Assembly (NCBI GenBank): GCA_022448005.1
Contig: JAKUTK010000047.1
Location: forward strand, 1-39,922
DNA length: 39,922 bases
Reading direction: 5' to 3'
DNA from: Pseudomonas sp.
GTDB taxonomy: Bacteria > Pseudomonadota > Gammaproteobacteria > Pseudomonadales > Pseudomonadaceae
Under the pieces are notes generated by a model that ran no database searches, was not told the DNA's origin, and saw only the letters and a program-made list of their open reading frames with translations. Below, piece by piece: positions 1-9,053 of the stretch. A program made the translations under genes and the position numbers. Position 1 is the stretch's first letter; every line of letters starts with the position of its first letter.

Positions 1-63
1 AGAACGGTGAAGATTTCCAAGACCCGGTATCCGGTGGACCGTAAGGCTGCTCCGCTTAAGTGA
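1..63 (+). CDS. C-terminal end of an unidentified protein (partial)
   Basis: Reading frame 1 is open from the first base and ends with TGA at 61-63. That gives 20 residues, rich in Lys and Arg and ending in APLK. The gene converges on aceF, whose stop lies 42 nt further on, and a short hairpin with a T run sits between them. Too little is present to identify the family. In other Pseudomonas an EAL/GGDEF signalling gene lies near aceF, but nothing in these 20 residues confirms that. Confidence 0.4.
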   Translation, partial: RTVKISKTRYPVDRKAAPLK

Positions 64-72
64 ACAGCATTA

Positions 73-92
73 CGCCAAAAAGGCGGGTTTTT
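73..92 (+). terminator. putative short intrinsic terminator
   Basis: CGCC, an AAAAA loop and GGCG form a 4-bp stem, followed by GG and TTTTT. It lies ten bases after the stop of the plus-strand gene and just beyond the convergent aceF stop. The short stem makes it a weak candidate. Confidence 0.35.
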
Positions 93-105
93 GTAACTCA
101 TCGGA

Positions 106-2115
106 TCACAACAGCATCGTGCGGATGTCCGCCAGCAGCTCGGACAGGCGCTTGGTAAAGCGCGCCGCCGCGGCGCCGTTGATGACGCGGTGGTCGTAGG
201 ACAGCGACAGCGGCAACATCAGTCGAGGCTGGAAGGCTTTGCCATCCCAAACCGGCTGTATCGCCGCCTTGGAGACACCGAGGATCGCCACTTCCGGCGC
301 ATTGACGATTGGCGTGAAGCCGGTGCCGCCAATGTGACCAAGGCTGGAGATGGTGAAGCAGGCGCCCTGCATGGCGTCGGGCGACAGCTTCTTGGTGCGC
401 GCCTTCTCGGCGAGCTCAGCTGCCTCGGCTGCCAGTTGCAACAGGCTCTTCTGATCGACATTCTTGATTACCGGCACCAGCAGGCCGTCAGGCGTATCGA
501 CGGCAAAACCGATGTGCACGTACTTTTTGCGGATCACAGCCTTGCCGCTAGGGGCTAGCGAGGCATTGAACTCCGGCAGTTCCTTAAGCAGGTGTGCACA
601 GGCCTTGAGCAGCAGCGGCAGCACGGTCAGTTTGACGCCTGCTTTCTCGGCAACAGCCTTCTGCGAAATGCGGAAGGCTTCCAGTTCGGTGATGTCGGAT
701 GACTCGAACTGGGTCACGTGCGGGACATTGAGCCAGCTTCGATGCAGATTGGCAGCGCCCACCTGCATTAGCCGGGTCATTGGCACTTCTTCGACTTCGC
801 CAAACTTGCTGAAATCGACCTCCGGTATCGGCGGAATGCCCGCGCCACCGGTAGCACCCGCGGCCGGCGCTTGCTTGGCCTTGTGCATCATATTCTTGAC
901 GTAGGCCTGAACGTCTTCCTTGAGGATCCGTCCTTTCGGCCCGGTGCCAGGAACATCGGCCAATTCGACACCGAACTCCCGTGCAGTCATGCGGACCGCA
1001 GGGCCGGCATGTACCTTGGTGCCGGCCTTGTTTGGGCCGCTCACGGCCGGAGCAGGGGCTGCGGCCGCTTTAGATTCAGGCACGCCTTGCTTGTTCGGCG
1101 CGACTGCCTGCTGTTGCGGGGCTGCTTCCTGCGGTTTGGCTTCGGCCTTCTTCGCCGGTGCTGTGCCAGCCACCTTCAGGGTTAGGATCAGGTCGCCGGT
1201 CTTGGCATCATCACCGACCTTGATCGACAGGGACTCCACCACGCCAGCCTTGGGCGCGGGAATCTCCATGCTGGCCTTGTCCGATTCAAGGGTGATCAGC
1301 GACTGGTCAGCCTCGACGTTGTCGCCGGCCTTGATCATGACTTCGATAACCTTGGCGCTGCCGCTGGAGCCGATGTCCGGAATCCGTACTTCCTCCACGG
1401 ATTCGCCAGCTGCTTCGGCGGGCTCTTCAGCCGCCTGCTCGCTAAGTTTTTCCTTGGGTGCACTTGGCGCCTGGCCTGCGGGGGCAGGGCTGGCCGCGGC
1501 TGGCTTGCTCGCCGCCTCACCCTTGAGAATCAGGATCAGATCGCCAGTGCCGACTTCATCGCCCACCTTGACCGAAAGGCTTTCGACCACGCCGGCGGCG
1601 GGAGAGGGGATCTCCATGCTCGCCTTGTCGGATTCCAGGGTGATCAGCGGCTGCTCGGCGGCAATGGTGTCACCGGCCTTCACTGAGATTTCGATCACGC
1701 TGGCCTTGCCGGAAGAGCCAATGTCCGGGACCTTGATCTCTTGCGATTCGCCTTCCTCGGCGGAAGCCGACTCGTTGTCGTCGCCTGCTGGCTTAGGATC
1801 TTCGGCTTCATCTGCCGGGCCGTCGGCCGCTGCGCCCGCAGGCTCTTCGGCGGCTTGAGTCGGCTCTTCGCTAGCTTGGCCGTCTTCGCTTTCCAACTCC
1901 AGCAGCTCGTCGCCTTCTTTCAGGCGGTCCCCGAGCTTGACCTTCAAGGCTTTCACCACGCCCGCCTTGGGCGCCGGAATTTCCATGCTGGCCTTGTCGG
2001 ATTCGAGCGTCAGGATGCTCTGGTCGGCTTCGATACGGTCGCCGACCTTGACGAACAACTCGATTACTTCACCCTCACCGCTGCCGATGTCGGGTACGCG
2101 TATGGTTTCACTCAC
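106..2115 (-). CDS. aceF: Pyruvate dehydrogenase E2, dihydrolipoamide acetyltransferase
   Basis: This is the cytoplasmic E2 core of the pyruvate dehydrogenase complex; it moves the acetyl group from lipoyl-lysine to CoA. Three lipoyl domains occupy about residues 1-77, 125-200 and 240-315, each with an ESDKASMEIP motif; the lipoylated lysines are K41, K164 and K280. Ala/Pro/Glu-rich linkers separate them. A peripheral-subunit-binding domain lies at about 369-406 and the catalytic domain fills the rest. The active-site motif DHRVING contains H642 and N646; Asn at this position is also known in the Azotobacter vinelandii enzyme. I chose the GTG at 2113-2115, giving MSETIRVPDIG, because AGGAG at 2124-2128 is 8 nt upstream; an upstream ATG at 2136 has no better site. 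The gene starts 24 nt after aceE ends, so the two are surely co-transcribed. Confidence 0.97.
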   Translation of the reverse strand: MSETIRVPDIGSGEGEVIELFVKVGDRIEADQSILTLESDKASMEIPAPKAGVVKALKVKLGDRLKEGDELLELESEDGQASEEPTQAAEEPAGAAADGPADEAEDPKPAGDDNESASAEEGESQEIKVPDIGSSGKASVIEISVKAGDTIAAEQPLITLESDKASMEIPSPAAGVVESLSVKVGDEVGTGDLILILKGEAASKPAAASPAPAGQAPSAPKEKLSEQAAEEPAEAAGESVEEVRIPDIGSSGSAKVIEVMIKAGDNVEADQSLITLESDKASMEIPAPKAGVVESLSIKVGDDAKTGDLILTLKVAGTAPAKKAEAKPQEAAPQQQAVAPNKQGVPESKAAAAPAPAVSGPNKAGTKVHAGPAVRMTAREFGVELADVPGTGPKGRILKEDVQAYVKNMMHKAKQAPAAGATGGAGIPPIPEVDFSKFGEVEEVPMTRLMQVGAANLHRSWLNVPHVTQFESSDITELEAFRISQKAVAEKAGVKLTVLPLLLKACAHLLKELPEFNASLAPSGKAVIRKKYVHIGFAVDTPDGLLVPVIKNVDQKSLLQLAAEAAELAEKARTKKLSPDAMQGACFTISSLGHIGGTGFTPIVNAPEVAILGVSKAAIQPVWDGKAFQPRLMLPLSLSYDHRVINGAAAARFTKRLSELLADIRTMLL

Positions 2116-2139
2116 AATAGGTTCTCCTGTGCGCACGCA

Positions 2140-4785
2140 TCAGCAATCCAGAGGATTGCGCTTCTCGGGGTCGATACCGAACTCGGTGATGGCGTTGGCC
2201 ACGACCGTGCGCTCGATGGCGCCGCGAGCGGCGAGTGCCTGCAGGGCGGTGACCGCGACCCAGCGACGGTCGACTTCGAAGAAGTCACGCAGCTTGGCGC
2301 GCGAGTCGCTGCGGCCGAAGCCGTCGGTGCCCAGCACCTGGTATTCACGCGACGGAACCCACTGGCGAATTTGATCGGCGAACAGCTTCATGTAGTCGGT
2401 GGAGGCGATGACCGGACCTTCGCGGCCTTCCAGACACTGCTCGACATAGCTCTTGCGGGGTTCGTCGGTTGGGTGCAAGCGGTTCCAGTGGTCCACGGCC
2501 AGGCCGTCGCGGCGCAGCTCATTGAAGCTGGTCACGCTCCAGACGTCGGCACCTACGCCCATCTTGGCGAGGATGTCCACGGCGGCGCGTACCTCGCGCA
2601 GGATGGTGCCCGAGCCCAGCAGCTGCACGCGGTGCTTGAAGTCGCCCTTGGCTTCTTCGAGCAGGTACATGCCTTTGAGAATGCCTTCCTCGACACCTTG
2701 CGGCATGGCCGGCTGCTGGTAGTTCTCGTTCATCACCGTGATGTAGTAATAGACGCTCTTCTGCAGCTCCATCATCTCGTGCATGCCGTGGTGCATGATC
2801 ACTGCCAGCTCGTAGCCGTAGGTGGGGTCATAGCTGCGGCAGTTGGGTATGGTGCTGGCGAGGATGTGGCTGTGGCCGTCCTCATGCTGGAGGCCTTCGC
2901 CGTTCAGCGTGGTACGGCCGGCGGTGCCGCCCAGCAGGAAGCCACGGGTCTGTGCATCGCCCGCCGCCCAGGCCAGGTCGCCGATCCGCTGGAAGCCGAA
3001 CATCGAGTAGAAGATGTAGACCGGCAGCATGGGCTGGTTGTAGTTGCTGTAAGCGGTACCGGCTGCGATGAACGAGGAAAATGCGCCGGCTTCGTTCAGG
3101 CCTTCCTGAAGAATCTGGCCGTCCTTCTCTTCGCGGTAGTACATCACTTGGTCGCGGTCGACCGGCTCGTACAGCTGCCCCACTGGAGAGTAGATGCCCA
3201 GCTGGCGGAACATGCCTTCCATACCAAAGGTGCGCGCCTCGTCAGCGAGGATCGGCACGATGCGCTTGCCCAGATCCTTGTCTTTCACCAGTTGTGACAG
3301 GATCCGGCCGAACGCCATGGTGGTGGAAATCTCGCGATCACCGGAGCCGTCGAGCACGGCTTTGAGAGTGTCCAGCGGCGGCGTCGGAATGCTGAAGCTC
3401 TTCGGCCGGCGCTGCGGCAGGGAGCCGCCGAGCTTTTCACGGCACTTGCGCAGGTAGCGCATCTCGGCGCTGTCTTCGGCTGGCCGGTAGAACGGCAGTT
3501 CTTCGAGCTGCGAATCGTTGACCGGAATGTCGAAGCGGTCGCGGAATTTCTTCAGGCTGTCGATATCGACTTTCTTGGTGTTGTGGGCAATGTTCTTCGC
3601 CTCACCGGCACCGGTGCCATAGCCTTTGATGGTCTTGGCCAGGATGACTGTCGGCTGACCCTTGTGGTTGACCGCCTGGTGGTAGGCCGCATAGACCTTG
3701 TAGGGGTCGTGGCCGCCACGGTTGAGCTTCCAGACTTCCTCGTCGGACATGCTCTCGACGCGCTTGAGCAGCTCAGGGTCGGCACCAAAGAAATGCTTGC
3801 GCACATAGGCGCCGTCTTTGGCCTTGTAGTTCTGGTATTCCCCGTCGATTGCCTCGTCCATGCGGCGCTGCATGCGGCCGTCTTCGTCGGCGGCGAACAA
3901 TGGGTCCCACAGGCGGCCCCAGACGACCTTGTTGACGTTCCAGTTGGCGCCTTTGAACACGCCTTCCAGCTCCTGAATGATTTTGCTGTTGCCACGAACC
4001 GGGCCGTCGAGACGCTGCAAGTTGCAGTTGATGACGAACACCAGGTTGTCGAGGTTTTCACGGCCGGCCAGGGAAATGGCACCCAGGGTTTCCGGCTCGT
4101 CGCACTCGCCGTCGCCGATGAAGCACCAGACCTTCTGCTTGCCCGCCGGGATGAAGCCGCGATGCTCCAGGTACTTCATGAAGCGCGCCTGGTAGATCGC
4201 GGTGATCGGCCCGAGGCCCATGGACACGGTCGGGAACTGCCAGAAGTCCGGCATCAGGTGCGGGTGCGGGTAGCTCGACAGGCCCTTGCCATCCACTTCC
4301 TGACGGAAGTTGAGCATCTGGTCTTCGCTCAGGCGGCCTTCCAAGAACGCGCGCGAATAGATGCCGGGGGAGGCGTGACCTTGGTAATAGATCAGGTCGC
4401 CGCCATGCTCTTCGGTCGGAGCCTGGAAGAAGTAGTTGAAGCCGATGTCATAGAGCGTCGCGCTGGAGGCAAAGGTGGAAATGTGTCCACCCAGGTCAGG
4501 GTCCTTCATGTTTGCACGCATCACCATCGCCAGCGCGTTCCAGCGGACCAGGGAGCGAATTCGACGCTCCATGAACAAGTCGCCGGGCATCTTCGCTTCA
4601 CGGGTGACAGGGATGGTGTTGCGGTACGGCGTGGTGATGCCGTAGGGCAGCGGGGTGCCGCTACGGGTGGCCAGCTCCCCCATCCGGGTCATGAGATAGT
4701 GGGCGCGGTCTTCACCTTCGCGGTCGAGAACTGACTCGAGGGCGTCCAGCCATTCCTGGGTTTCGACGGGATCGAGATCTTGCAT
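2140..4785 (-). CDS. aceE: Pyruvate dehydrogenase E1, homodimeric type
   Basis: This is the 881-residue E1 component, which decarboxylates pyruvate with thiamine diphosphate and passes the acetyl group to the lipoyl arms of AceF. The thiamine-diphosphate motif runs from GDGE at residue 224 to NCN ending at 255. The N-terminus MQDLDPVETQEW and full length match the alpha2-type E1p family of gammaproteobacteria, not the split alpha/beta form. The ATG at 4783-4785 has GGAG six bases upstream. It is the first gene of the aceE-aceF operon and is divergent from glnE. Two palindromes 113 and 164 nt upstream of the ATG probably control it (see those entries). Confidence 0.97.
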   Translation of the reverse strand: MQDLDPVETQEWLDALESVLDREGEDRAHYLMTRMGELATRSGTPLPYGITTPYRNTIPVTREAKMPGDLFMERRIRSLVRWNALAMVMRANMKDPDLGGHISTFASSATLYDIGFNYFFQAPTEEHGGDLIYYQGHASPGIYSRAFLEGRLSEDQMLNFRQEVDGKGLSSYPHPHLMPDFWQFPTVSMGLGPITAIYQARFMKYLEHRGFIPAGKQKVWCFIGDGECDEPETLGAISLAGRENLDNLVFVINCNLQRLDGPVRGNSKIIQELEGVFKGANWNVNKVVWGRLWDPLFAADEDGRMQRRMDEAIDGEYQNYKAKDGAYVRKHFFGADPELLKRVESMSDEEVWKLNRGGHDPYKVYAAYHQAVNHKGQPTVILAKTIKGYGTGAGEAKNIAHNTKKVDIDSLKKFRDRFDIPVNDSQLEELPFYRPAEDSAEMRYLRKCREKLGGSLPQRRPKSFSIPTPPLDTLKAVLDGSGDREISTTMAFGRILSQLVKDKDLGKRIVPILADEARTFGMEGMFRQLGIYSPVGQLYEPVDRDQVMYYREEKDGQILQEGLNEAGAFSSFIAAGTAYSNYNQPMLPVYIFYSMFGFQRIGDLAWAAGDAQTRGFLLGGTAGRTTLNGEGLQHEDGHSHILASTIPNCRSYDPTYGYELAVIMHHGMHEMMELQKSVYYYITVMNENYQQPAMPQGVEEGILKGMYLLEEAKGDFKHRVQLLGSGTILREVRAAVDILAKMGVGADVWSVTSFNELRRDGLAVDHWNRLHPTDEPRKSYVEQCLEGREGPVIASTDYMKLFADQIRQWVPSREYQVLGTDGFGRSDSRAKLRDFFEVDRRWVAVTALQALAARGAIERTVVANAITEFGIDPEKRNPLDC

Positions 4786-4897
4786 GGCTTGCTCCAGGGC
4801 GGAAAGGCTTCCAGAATCGGTTGCCTGCTTCGCGGCCGGCTTTGTGAGCCGGTGCGTATATGTTCTTGGATGTGGTGCCGGGGGTAGAGCCGGGCTC

Positions 4898-4912
4898 TGT
4901 AGTTTTACTACA
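4898..4912. promoter_or_regulatory. Palindromic operator candidate A upstream of aceE
   Basis: TGTAGTTTTACTACA is a perfect 6+6 inverted repeat around TTT. A near-identical copy lies 51 bp away, centre to centre, about five helical turns, so both sites would lie on the same face of the DNA. The position 113 nt upstream of aceE suits a repressor site. RccR, an RpiR-family regulator responding to KDPG, is reported to act on aceE in Pseudomonas and is my leading guess for the ligand-binding protein. The assignment is inference, not something read from the sequence. Confidence 0.6.
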
Positions 4913-4948
4913 AAACCGCAGCCGATTCAGCCCCCTGTTGGAGTATTT

Positions 4949-4963
4949 CGTAGTAAAACTACA
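4949..4963. promoter_or_regulatory. Palindromic operator candidate B in the aceE-glnE interval
   Basis: CGTAGTAAAACTACA is the second copy of the palindrome. The core GTAGT-AAA-ACTAC is perfect; only the outermost base differs from copy A read on the other strand. It lies 164 nt upstream of aceE and 98 nt upstream of glnE, so it could in principle influence either gene. The rest of the 276-bp interval shows no other clear element. Confidence 0.55.
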
Positions 4964-5061
4964 ATGTGACGGGTCGGTCGGGCGGGCTGGCTCCGGCGTC
5001 AGGGGCTCTACTCCGGACGTTATCGCTATCCTTCTGGCCGTTCTTGTACAAAGGAACATTC

Positions 5062-8007
5062 ATGAGTTTGCCATCGCTGGTTGCACTGCCGACGTCGCTT
5101 CAACCTTTGGTCACCCGTGCTGAGGAGACGTTCCTCGACGCCTTGCGCGACACATCGGAGCAGGCTGAGCAGCTGTTTTCAGCATGGCCAGCCTCTCGCC
5201 GCGAGGCCTTCGGTCGGGTTTGCGCCGCCAGCGACTTCGTCAGCGAACAGGTTAGCCGAGATCCCGAGATGCTGCTGCAGCTGGCCGAAAGCGGCTTGCT
5301 GGAGCGATCGCTAACGGAAGGTGAAATGCGTGCGGCGCTGACCGAGCTGCTTGGCGATTGCACTGATGAGGACAGCCTGGCTCGCCGGCTGCGGCGGTTC
5401 CGCAACCGCCAGCAGGTGCGAATCATCTGGCGTGACCTGACTCGCCAGGCTGCTCTTGCCGAGACCTGCGGCGATCTGTCCGACATGGCTGACGCCTGTA
5501 TCGACCTGGCGTACCAGTGGCTATACGAGCGCCACTGCGAGCAGTTTGGTGTTCCGACTGGTCGACGCAGCGGCGATGCCCAGCACATGGTTGTGCTTGG
5601 CATGGGCAAGCTGGGCGCACGTGAACTGAATCTGTCCTCGGATATCGACTTGATATTTGGCTATCCAGAAGGCGGCGAGACAGTCGGGGCAAAGCGCTCT
5701 CTGGATAACCAGGAGTTCTTCGTTCGCCTCGGGCAGCGGCTGATCAAGGCGCTCGACGCGCCGACAGTTGATGGTTTCGTTTTTCGCGTGGACATGCGAT
5801 TGCGGCCCTATGGTTCGTCCGGCTCGCTGGTGTTGAGCTTCAATGCGCTTGAGCAGTACTACCAGGATCAGGGGCGCGACTGGGAACGCTACGCCATGAT
5901 CAAGGCGCGCGTGGTCGGCGGCAGCAAAGCGGCGGGCAAAGAGCTGCTGGAAATGCTCAGGCCCTTTGTTTACCGGCGCTATCTCGATTTTTCCGCGATC
6001 GATGCGCTGCGCACGATGAAACAGCTGATCCAGCAAGAGGTTCGGCGCAAAGGCATGGCCGCCAACATCAAGCTGGGCTCCGGTGGCATCCGCGAGGTGG
6101 AGTTCATCGCCCAAGCTTTCCAGCTTATCCATGGAGGGCGCGACCTTAGCTTGCAGCAGCGCCCCTTGCTGAAGGTGCTGACAACCCTGGCCGGGCAGGG
6201 CTATCTGCCGGCTGCTGCCGTGGAAGAGTTGCGCGAAGGCTATGAGTTTTTGCGCTACACCGAACATGCGCTGCAGGCCATCGATGATCGACAGACGCAG
6301 ATGCTGCCGGAGGATCAGACCGACTGTGATCGCGTCGCCTTGATCATGGGCTTCGCTGACTGGGAGGCCTTTCACCAGCAGCTTCTCTATTGGCGCGGCC
6401 GAGTCGACTGGCATTTCCGTCAGGTCATTGCCGATCCCGATGAAGACGAAAGCGCCGAAGGCGAAACGTTGGTCGGCGGCGAGTGGCTGCCGTTGTGGGA
6501 GCAGGACTGGGACGAGGAATTCGCCTGTCGTCAGTTGAGCGATGCGGGTTTTCGTGATGGTCAGACCGCTTGCCAGCGACTCGCTGCCTTGCGCAGCGGC
6601 AATCAGGTGCGGACCATGCAGCGCCTCGGCCGCGAGCGTCTCGATGCCTTCATCCCGCGGCTTCTGGCTCAGGCGGTCGAGCAGGACGATCCGGACCTGG
6701 TGCTGGAACGGGTGCTTCCTCTGGTCGAGGCGGTGGCGCGGCGTTCGGCTTATCTCGTACTGCTGACTGAAAACCCAGGCGCGTTGCAGCGGCTGCTCGA
6801 ACTATGTGCCGGAAGCCCTTGGATCGCCGAGCAGATCACCCGCTTCCCGCTATTGCTCGACGAGCTGCTCAATGCCGGCCGGCTGTTCAGTCCTCCACAG
6901 GCGCCGGAGCTCGCTGCCGAGTTGCGCGAGCGGCTAGCACGCATTCCAGAAGACGATCTCGAACAGCAAATGGAAGCATTGCGCCACTTCAAGCTGGCGC
7001 ACCGTTTACGTGTCGCGGCATCCGAGATTGCCGGCACGCTGCCGCTGATGAAAGTCAGCGATTACCTGACCTGGCTCGCGGAGGCCATTCTCGAAGAGGT
7101 GCTGGCACTGGCCTGGCGCCACACCGTCGCACGGCACGGCCAGCCGCAGCGTGCAGACGGTTCGCTGTGCGATCCGGCCTTTATCATCGTGGGCTATGGC
7201 AAGGTCGGCGGCATTGAACTCGGGCACGGCTCCGACCTGGATCTGGTGTTCATTCATGACGGTGACCCGAACGCCGAGACCGACGGCGCTAAACCCATCG
7301 ATGGCGCGCAGTTCTATACCCGCCTCGGGCAGCGCATCATTCATCTCCTGACTACCCAGACGACCTCGGGGCAGCTCTACGAGGTCGATATGCGCCTTCG
7401 TCCGTCAGGCGTCTCCGGCCTGCTAGTCAGCTCGCTGGGCGCCTTCAATCGCTACCAAAGCGAGGAGGCCTGGACCTGGGAGCATCAGGCGCTGGTGCGC
7501 GCTCGGGTCTTGGTGGGCTGCCCTCAGCTGGCAGCAGATTTCGAGAAGGTTCGGGCTTCGGTGCTGGGGCGCTCGCGAGATCTTGAGCAGTTGCGCGGTG
7601 AGGTCGGCGAGATGCGCGCCAAGATGCGCGACAACCTTGGCACCCGTGCAACCGGTGCCGGCACCGCTGAAAAAGCCTTCCTGGCTGATAGCGAGTTCAA
7701 TCTCAAGCAGGACGCCGGTGGTATCGTGGATATCGAATTTATGGTGCAATACGCGGCTTTGGCGTGGTCGCACCAGCATCCGCAACTGCTGCGCTATACC
7801 GACAATATCCGCATCCTCGATGGGTTGGAGCAGGCCGGGTTGATGACCGGCGATGAGGTTCGGCTGCTGCAGGATGCCTACAAGGCATACCGCGCCGCGG
7901 CCCACCGGCAATCACTGCAGAAACTGCCTGGCGTTGTGAGCGGGGACCAATTTCAAGACGAGCGTCGCGCGGTGATGCGCATCTGGCGTGAGCTGGGGCT
8001 CAGCTGA
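5062..8007 (+). CDS. glnE: Glutamine synthetase adenylyltransferase / deadenylase
   Basis: This bifunctional enzyme adds AMP to, and removes it from, glutamine synthetase under control of the PII protein, so it tunes nitrogen assimilation. The protein is 981 residues, the usual length. Two nucleotidyltransferase domains are seen: the N-terminal one with SSDIDLIF (D194, D196), normally the AMP-removing half, and the C-terminal one with GSDLDLVF (D725, D727), normally the AMP-adding half. Both Asp pairs are intact. The frame is open further upstream, but I chose the ATG at 5062 because AAGGA at 5051-5055 is correctly spaced and the product starts MSLPSLVALP. ilvE follows after 43 nt and may be co-transcribed. 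Confidence 0.96.
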   Translation: MSLPSLVALPTSLQPLVTRAEETFLDALRDTSEQAEQLFSAWPASRREAFGRVCAASDFVSEQVSRDPEMLLQLAESGLLERSLTEGEMRAALTELLGDCTDEDSLARRLRRFRNRQQVRIIWRDLTRQAALAETCGDLSDMADACIDLAYQWLYERHCEQFGVPTGRRSGDAQHMVVLGMGKLGARELNLSSDIDLIFGYPEGGETVGAKRSLDNQEFFVRLGQRLIKALDAPTVDGFVFRVDMRLRPYGSSGSLVLSFNALEQYYQDQGRDWERYAMIKARVVGGSKAAGKELLEMLRPFVYRRYLDFSAIDALRTMKQLIQQEVRRKGMAANIKLGSGGIREVEFIAQAFQLIHGGRDLSLQQRPLLKVLTTLAGQGYLPAAAVEELREGYEFLRYTEHALQAIDDRQTQMLPEDQTDCDRVALIMGFADWEAFHQQLLYWRGRVDWHFRQVIADPDEDESAEGETLVGGEWLPLWEQDWDEEFACRQLSDAGFRDGQTACQRLAALRSGNQVRTMQRLGRERLDAFIPRLLAQAVEQDDPDLVLERVLPLVEAVARRSAYLVLLTENPGALQRLLELCAGSPWIAEQITRFPLLLDELLNAGRLFSPPQAPELAAELRERLARIPEDDLEQQMEALRHFKLAHRLRVAASEIAGTLPLMKVSDYLTWLAEAILEEVLALAWRHTVARHGQPQRADGSLCDPAFIIVGYGKVGGIELGHGSDLDLVFIHDGDPNAETDGAKPIDGAQFYTRLGQRIIHLLTTQTTSGQLYEVDMRLRPSGVSGLLVSSLGAFNRYQSEEAWTWEHQALVRARVLVGCPQLAADFEKVRASVLGRSRDLEQLRGEVGEMRAKMRDNLGTRATGAGTAEKAFLADSEFNLKQDAGGIVDIEFMVQYAALAWSHQHPQLLRYTDNIRILDGLEQAGLMTGDEVRLLQDAYKAYRAAAHRQSLQKLPGVVSGDQFQDERRAVMRIWRELGLS

Positions 8008-8050
8008 ACTCGTCTGCAAACAGCATTTATCGAATCTTGAGGTGGCAACA

Positions 8051-8974
8051 ATGTCGATGGCCGATCGTGATGGCGTGATCTGGTATGACGGTGAGATGGT
8101 GCAGTGGCGCGATGCGACCACCCATGTGCTGACCCACACCCTGCATTACGGCATGGGCGTGTTCGAAGGCGTGCGTGCCTACAACACACCGGCCGGCACC
8201 GCGATCTTCCGCTTGCAGGCCCACACGGATCGCCTGTTCGATTCGGCGCACATCATGAATATGAAGATGCCGTACTCGAAAGAGGAAATTAACGAGGCGA
8301 CCCGCGCCGCTGTACGTGATAACAACCTTGAAAGCGCCTATATCCGTCCGATGGTTTTCTACGGGTCAGAAGGTATGGGGCTGCGCGCCAGCGGCCTGAA
8401 AGTACATGTGATCGTCGCCGCCTGGCACTGGGGCGCCTACATGGGCGACGAAGCGCTGGAAGTCGGCATCAAGGTCCGCACCAGTTCCTTCACGCGTCAT
8501 CACGTCAACATCAGCATGACCCGCGCCAAATCCAACGGCGCTTACATCAACTCCATGCTGGCACTACAGGAAGCCATCTCCGGCGGTGCTGACGAGGCAT
8601 TGATGCTGGATCCGGAAGGCTATGTGGCCGAGGGTTCAGGTGAAAACATCTTCATCATCAAAGACGGCGTGATCTACACCCCTGAAGTTACGGCGTGCCT
8701 CAATGGCATCACCCGTGGCACCGTGCTGACCCTGGCCGACGAGCTGGGCATCAAGGTAGTCGAGAAGCGCATCACCCGTGATGAGGTCTATATCGCCGAC
8801 GAAGCCTTCTTCACCGGTACTGCGGCAGAGGTCACTCCGATCCGCGAAGTGGATGGTCGCAATATTGGTGCTGGCCGTCGCGGCCCGGTAACCGAGCGCA
8901 TCCAGAAAGCCTATTTCGATCTGGTTTCCGGCAAGACCGATGCGCACGCTGAATGGCGGACGCTGGTCAAGTAA
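8051..8974 (+). CDS. ilvE: Branched-chain amino acid aminotransferase
   Basis: This PLP-dependent class IV transaminase carries out the last step of Ile, Leu and Val synthesis. The product is 307 residues and begins MSMADRDGVIWYDGE, as in other pseudomonads. The PLP lysine is K160 in the RAKSNGAY motif. EGSGENIF and the GTAAEVTPIREVDG segment, which binds the cofactor and substrate, are intact. The ATG at 8051 is preferred over upstream in-frame codons because GAGGTGG at 8039-8045 sits five bases before it. It lies between glnE and the LPS core cluster; this order is familiar from P. aeruginosa. Confidence 0.97.
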   Translation: MSMADRDGVIWYDGEMVQWRDATTHVLTHTLHYGMGVFEGVRAYNTPAGTAIFRLQAHTDRLFDSAHIMNMKMPYSKEEINEATRAAVRDNNLESAYIRPMVFYGSEGMGLRASGLKVHVIVAAWHWGAYMGDEALEVGIKVRTSSFTRHHVNISMTRAKSNGAYINSMLALQEAISGGADEALMLDPEGYVAEGSGENIFIIKDGVIYTPEVTACLNGITRGTVLTLADELGIKVVEKRITRDEVYIADEAFFTGTAAEVTPIREVDGRNIGAGRRGPVTERIQKAYFDLVSGKTDAHAEWRTLVK

Positions 8975-8990
8975 GCGCCGTGTCCGCCGT

Positions 8991-9020
8991 AAGCGCGAGC
9001 CACCTGAGCGGCCCGCGCTT
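8991..9020 (+). other. Stable hairpin between ilvE and waaF
   Basis: AAGCGCG-a-GCC pairs with GGC-c-CGCGCTT around an 8-nt loop, giving ten base pairs with one mismatch. It begins 17 nt after the ilvE stop. No T run follows, so it is not a classical intrinsic terminator; it could stabilise the ilvE 3' end or form part of the waaF leader. A smaller AGCCT-g-AGGCT palindrome follows shortly after. Confidence 0.4.
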
Positions 9021-9053
9021 GCAGCCTGAGGCTCGAAGCGTGAAGCTGCCTTT

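Noticed and set aside
1741..3297. 518-codon open frame on the plus strand opposite aceF/aceE
   Set aside because: It is antisense to two certain genes; its existence follows from the high GC and codon bias of those genes, and the product looks like no known family.
3583..4734. 383-codon plus-strand frame opposite aceE
   Set aside because: Antisense shadow of aceE with no independent support.
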